A stretch of 64,000 nucleotides of DNA from UBA966 sp046350355 (GTDB lineage Bacteria > Planctomycetota > Phycisphaerae > Phycisphaerales > SM1A02). The notes under the pieces are model-generated. The model made no database searches. It saw only the letters and a list, made by a program, of their open reading frames with translations, and was not told the origin of the DNA. Made by a program: the position numbers and the translations under genes. Below, piece after piece: positions 60,959 to 64,000 of the stretch. Positions within the stretch are counted from its first letter, which is position 1; every line of letters begins with the position of its first letter. Location of the stretch: the NCBI GenBank assembly GCA_046350355.1, contig JAXMAN010000001.1, positions 1,116,001-1,180,000 on the forward strand, in the 5' to 3' direction.

Positions 60959-62095
60959 ATGACCTCCTCTCGCTCCGATTCTCACCCCGGCGCGTCGGCC
61001 GCCCGTCGTCCGCGCGGTCCCATCCGGCGGCTGCTGCGCGGGCTGAGCATGGCGCTCTGCGGGGTGCTCGCCCTCGCCATGACCGCCTGGTGCGCGCTCG
61101 CGATCGTGTACGCCCCCATCGGCCCCAACGCGTGGACGGGCGCCATCGCGGCGCTCTTCGTCCTCGCCCTGGGCTGGACGCTCTGGCGTGGACGCTTCGG
61201 CGCGCGCGCCTGGTTCGGCGTCTGCCTGGGCTGGACAGGCGTGCTCGTCTGGTTCCTCTTCCTGCCCGCGCCCTCGCAGGGCGACTGGCTGCCCGAGTGC
61301 TCGATCGCACCCGAGGTCGCGGTGGTGGGCGACCAGGTCACCGTGCGCTCGGTCCGCGACTTCGACTGGCACAGCGAGACTGAGTTCGACGCGCGCTGGG
61401 AGGAGCGCACCTACGACGTCTCGAAGCTGCGCACCGCCGACTTCTTCTTCAGCTTCTGGGGACCCAAGCTCATCTGCCACACCTTCGTGAGCTTCGGCTT
61501 CGAGCGCCCCGACCGGACCATCGAGCATGTCGCCGTCTCCATCGAGGTGCGCAAGACGCTGGGGCAGGGCTACTCCGCGGTCGGCGGCATGTTCCGCCAG
61601 TTCCCGCTCATCTACATCTGGGCGGACGAGGCGGACATCGTCCGCGTGCGCACCAACTTCCGCGGCGAGCATGTCTACCGCTACCGCCTGCGCATGGCCC
61701 CCGAGCGCATGCGCGAGATCTTCCTGCGCTACGCGACCGTGACCGAGCACCTGCGCCAGGATCCGCGCTGGTACAACGCGGCGACAAGCAGCTGCGGCGT
61801 CGACATCCTGCGCACCGCCTGGGGGCACCGCGTCCCCTGGTTCCCGAGCTTCAAGCAGATGTTCAACGGTCTCTGGGAGCAGGAGGCGTACGAGGAAGGC
61901 GCGCTCGACAACCGCGTCCCCTTCGACGAGCTGCGCGCGCGCGCCGAGGTCACGCAGGAGGCGAAGGCGGCGACGCGCGCGGACTTCTCCCAGGCGATCC
62001 GCGCGCGGACCGTCTGGCTGGGGATGGGGCACGGGATCCTCGTGGAGCGGGATCCCGAGACCGACGGACCGCCGAATCCGCCGCACGGGCCGTGA
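60959..62095 (+). CDS. Membrane protein with DUF4105/Lnb-type periplasmic domain
   Basis: The 378-residue protein has two or three N-terminal transmembrane helices (about 28-52, 58-75 and 82-103). The periplasmic domain from about residue 135 contains YDVSKLRTADFFFSFWGPKLICHTFVSFGF, SIEVRKTLGQGYSAVGGMFRQFPLIYIW, and YNAATSSCGVDIL. This order matches the DUF4105 (Lnb N-terminal periplasmic) family, whose Bacteroidetes members have been linked to lipoprotein N-acylation; here the conserved 'NC' is S-S-C, so the activity is uncertain. The start at 60959 follows a near-leaderless promoter candidate. Confidence 0.8.
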   Translation: MTSSRSDSHPGASAARRPRGPIRRLLRGLSMALCGVLALAMTAWCALAIVYAPIGPNAWTGAIAALFVLALGWTLWRGRFGARAWFGVCLGWTGVLVWFLFLPAPSQGDWLPECSIAPEVAVVGDQVTVRSVRDFDWHSETEFDARWEERTYDVSKLRTADFFFSFWGPKLICHTFVSFGFERPDRTIEHVAVSIEVRKTLGQGYSAVGGMFRQFPLIYIWADEADIVRVRTNFRGEHVYRYRLRMAPERMREIFLRYATVTEHLRQDPRWYNAATSSCGVDILRTAWGHRVPWFPSFKQMFNGLWEQEAYEEGALDNRVPFDELRARAEVTQEAKAATRADFSQAIRARTVWLGMGHGILVERDPETDGPPNPPHGP

Positions 62096-62175
62096 ATTCG
62101 CCGGGGGGATCCTTCACGGGCGCGGCGCCTGCGCGAAGCCGTTACGCTGCGGATTCCCGCACGCCGCGCTCCCCG

Positions 62176-63396
62176 ATGCCTCCCGAACCCGCTCCACGCT
62201 CCTTCGCCGACGACTGCCGCGCCACCGCGTCCGAGCTGCGCGCCGCCCTCGCCGCGGTCTACGCGGACGTGGGCGCGGACGCTGCGCGCCCGCAGGTGGT
62301 GGCGCGCCGCTTCCGCCTCAACAAGAACCTCACCTGGAAGATCGCGAAGGTGCTGCAGAGCACCGATCCGCTCGAGACGGTGCCGCTCGTGCCCGGCAGC
62401 GAGGGCATGGGGCTCATCGTCGGCGCGATGCTGCAGGCGGGGGCATCGCCGGCGGTGATCGCGCGTCTGCGCAACGCGATGGCGGACTTCGAGCGGATGA
62501 TCGAGCTGCACGTGGGCGACCGCCAGACGCTCGAGATCCTCATGGACGGGCTGGGGCAGGGGCGCTCCATCGAGATGTCGCGCAAGATCGCCTTCCGCGG
62601 CAACAGCGGCGTCTGGGGGCTGCAGGCGCGCCTGCGCACGATGGCGGCGGTGCTCGCGCCCAACCCGCAGCGCCCGGACTACCTGGACATGGCGCTGATG
62701 GCGGGGATGTTCGACATCCGCCGCCTGCGTCCGGTGCAGGGGTGGCCGATCTTCCGCTTCCGCCACGACCTCTCCCCGCCAAAGGAGGGCGCGCGCGTCC
62801 GCGAGACCGAGCCGCTGGAGGCGCCGCGCACGCCGGAGGATCCGCTCTTCATCATGCGTTCCTGGTGCGTCCCCAACGATGCGGGCGTTCGCAGCGTGCA
62901 GATCGGCAGCGAGGTCGTGCACGAGCTGCAGGAGGGCCCCGTCGGCCGCACCGGCGAGGTGACGCTGGTCTTCGGCCACCACGAGCGCGCCGCGGTGCCG
63001 CGCTACGGCGGCGCGCCCGGCGAGATGGGCGAGCTCAGCGCGCTCGTCTCGATCCCCGTCGAGACGCTCGTGCAGGACGTGCTGCTGCACCGCGACATCG
63101 CCGACGACTTCGAGCCCGAGGTGCGCGTCTACGGCCGCCCCTTCGGCATGACCGCGCTCGATCCGCGCACCCGCGAGAACTACCGGCTGCCGATCACGGA
63201 GCGCCTGGAGCGGCTGGGCCCGATCCCGGAGTCGCTCTGGACCGAGCACATGCCACGGCATGTCGAGCTCATGCAGTCGATCTTCGCGCGCTGCGGCTGG
63301 AATCCCAAGGACTTCGTGGGCGTGCGGCTGCAGCTGCAGTACCCGCCGATGCCCTCCACCGCGATCATCCGCTACCGGCTGCCGACCCGCGCCTAG
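62176..63396 (+). CDS. Conserved-looking protein with possible N-terminal helix-turn-helix, unknown function
   Basis: The 406-residue protein starts MPPEPAPRSFADDCRATASEL. Residues about 20-75 are helical with ARPQVVARRFRLNKNLTWKIAKVLQST, which could be a helix-turn-helix. The remainder is mixed alpha/beta without signal peptide or membrane segment and ends MPSTAIIRYRLPTRA. I know no named family for it. An upstream in-frame GTG at 62092, overlapping the DUF4105 stop, would add 28 low-complexity residues and is less likely. It is convergent with the truncated phosphatase-like gene, overlapping by 4 bp. Confidence 0.7.
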   Translation: MPPEPAPRSFADDCRATASELRAALAAVYADVGADAARPQVVARRFRLNKNLTWKIAKVLQSTDPLETVPLVPGSEGMGLIVGAMLQAGASPAVIARLRNAMADFERMIELHVGDRQTLEILMDGLGQGRSIEMSRKIAFRGNSGVWGLQARLRTMAAVLAPNPQRPDYLDMALMAGMFDIRRLRPVQGWPIFRFRHDLSPPKEGARVRETEPLEAPRTPEDPLFIMRSWCVPNDAGVRSVQIGSEVVHELQEGPVGRTGEVTLVFGHHERAAVPRYGGAPGEMGELSALVSIPVETLVQDVLLHRDIADDFEPEVRVYGRPFGMTALDPRTRENYRLPITERLERLGPIPESLWTEHMPRHVELMQSIFARCGWNPKDFVGVRLQLQYPPMPSTAIIRYRLPTRA

Positions 63397-64000
63397 TCGC
63401 GGTGCTTGGCGTGGCAGGCGGTGCAGCCGGAGGTGACCTTGCCGAAGAGCGCACGCAGCGTCGCGGCTGGTTGGCCCCCGACGATGCCGTCCTCGAGCTC
63501 CTGCGCCAGCGCGGCGTCGCGCGCGAGCATCGCCCGGAAGTCGCCGGGGCGCGCGCGCACCTTGGGGTCCTCGTCGAGCAGGCGAAGCAGATCCGCCAGG
63601 CGTCCGGCCTCCGCGGCGGGGACGAGGTCGGGGTGGTCCGGGGGCGCCTTCCATCCGGCACGGTCGATCGCCTTCAGGTGGTCGGTCACCTCGTCGATCT
63701 CGACCATGCTGTGCACGAGCCCCGAGGGGGCGCTGCGCGCGGGGAAGTCCGCGGGCGCGGCGTCGATGAGCGCGCTCGAGAGCAGCGACGCGGAGGCGGT
63801 GCAGGCGTAGAGGCCCTTGTACTGCGGCGCGGTCCCCGCGAGCTTCATGCGGCCGATGGCGGCGTCGCTGTCCATCCAGCCGAGCGAGGCGGCGATGGTG
63901 CCGGCCGCGCCCGCGCTGCGGTGCTTGCCGTGGTGGCAATGGATGTAGATCGGCCGCGGCAGGTCGCGCACGGCGCGCACGAGCTCCACCTTGCGCGCGT
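63393..64000 (-). CDS. Phosphatase P-loop protein ending in a c-type haem motif (N-terminus outside window)
   Basis: The frame is open to the right edge, so the N-terminus is missing. Near the visible start, IYIHCHHGKHRSAGAAG carries the HCx5R P-loop of protein-tyrosine or dual-specificity phosphatases. About 170 residues later the protein ends with SGCTACHAKHRD, a CxxCH c-type haem motif, next to the stop. The middle is helical (LVPAAEAGRLADLLRLLDEDPK ... LAQELEDGIVGGQPAATLRALFGKV), which resembles a cytochrome c'-type helical bundle with the haem site at the end. A haem would imply export. The pairing of these two motifs is unusual. Confidence 0.7.
   Translation of the reverse strand, partial: ARKVELVRAVRDLPRPIYIHCHHGKHRSAGAAGTIAASLGWMDSDAAIGRMKLAGTAPQYKGLYACTASASLLSSALIDAAPADFPARSAPSGLVHSMVEIDEVTDHLKAIDRAGWKAPPDHPDLVPAAEAGRLADLLRLLDEDPKVRARPGDFRAMLARDAALAQELEDGIVGGQPAATLRALFGKVTSGCTACHAKHRD

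Overview
The window is GC-rich, gene-dense bacterial DNA with no rRNA, tRNA, CRISPR array, insertion sequence or phage gene that I could recognise. The best guess for the host is a planctomycete of the Phycisphaerae type. This is inferred from two kinds of secreted-protein tail that recur here. One is a short dockerin-like Ca-binding tail of the form DxNxDGxVxGxDLGxLLGxWG, present in six proteins. The other is a PEP-CTERM-like tail (P-G/A-P-G/A, a hydrophobic stretch, then RRRR) that ends four proteins. Translational coupling (ATGA overlaps) is common, Shine-Dalgarno sequences are often weak, and the host is probably an aerobic heterotroph.

Region by region. 1-3.3 kb: a coupled phenylalanine/tyrosine catabolic run, phhA-hpd-hmgA. 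3.4-7.1 kb: two unrecognised envelope proteins. 7.4-12.5 kb: a PEP-CTERM protein, DinB-fold proteins, a two-lobed aspartic-protease-like protein, and an HxlR regulator/DinB pair divergent from an AhpD-like protein across a palindromic operator. 11.3-17.2 kb: a minus-strand run of phosphodiesterase/TPR, GH172 (DUF2961), DinB and serine beta-lactamase-like genes. 17.3-22.7 kb: a PEP-CTERM protein, an acetyltransferase, and two convergent dockerin-tailed genes (FG-GAP and Cys-rich) that share a 21-bp upstream motif. 22.8-29.5 kb: a complete tripartite RND efflux system with a divergent TetR gene and one operator between the two arms. 30.2-37.0 kb: large secreted proteins, a GH127 enzyme and a tandem pair of dockerin-tailed proteins. 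37.1-43.7 kb: sulfatase, SOUL protein, DEAD-box helicase, GYF-like protein and a papain-like lipoprotein. 43.8-47.8 kb: an MlaF-like ATPase, a DUF1573/ECF-sigma/small membrane protein operon, a peroxiredoxin and a RutE-like nitroreductase. 47.9-51.6 kb: a PEP-CTERM protein divergent from a vanadium-haloperoxidase/PAP2 protein with a lamin-tail insertion. 51.7-54.8 kb: HutD, Cdd1, and a PadR/HAAS pair. 54.9-64 kb: AMP nucleosidase, a dihaem cytochrome with a beta-propeller, MgtE, a PEP-CTERM protein, a DUF4105 protein, an unrecognised protein, and an edge-truncated phosphatase-like protein with a haem motif.

The most interesting signal is a repeated near-perfect palindrome (12443-12484 and 33371-33406). 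It lies inside the N-terminal coding region of two unrelated secreted enzymes, is open in all frames, and is read in the same frame both times. This resembles the in-gene palindromic elements described in Rickettsia. Other candidates are the shared upstream motif of the two dockerin genes, the lamin-tail insertion that splits a haloperoxidase active site, and a Cys-phosphatase P-loop protein that ends in a c-type haem motif.

All family calls come from reading motifs by eye. No database search was run.
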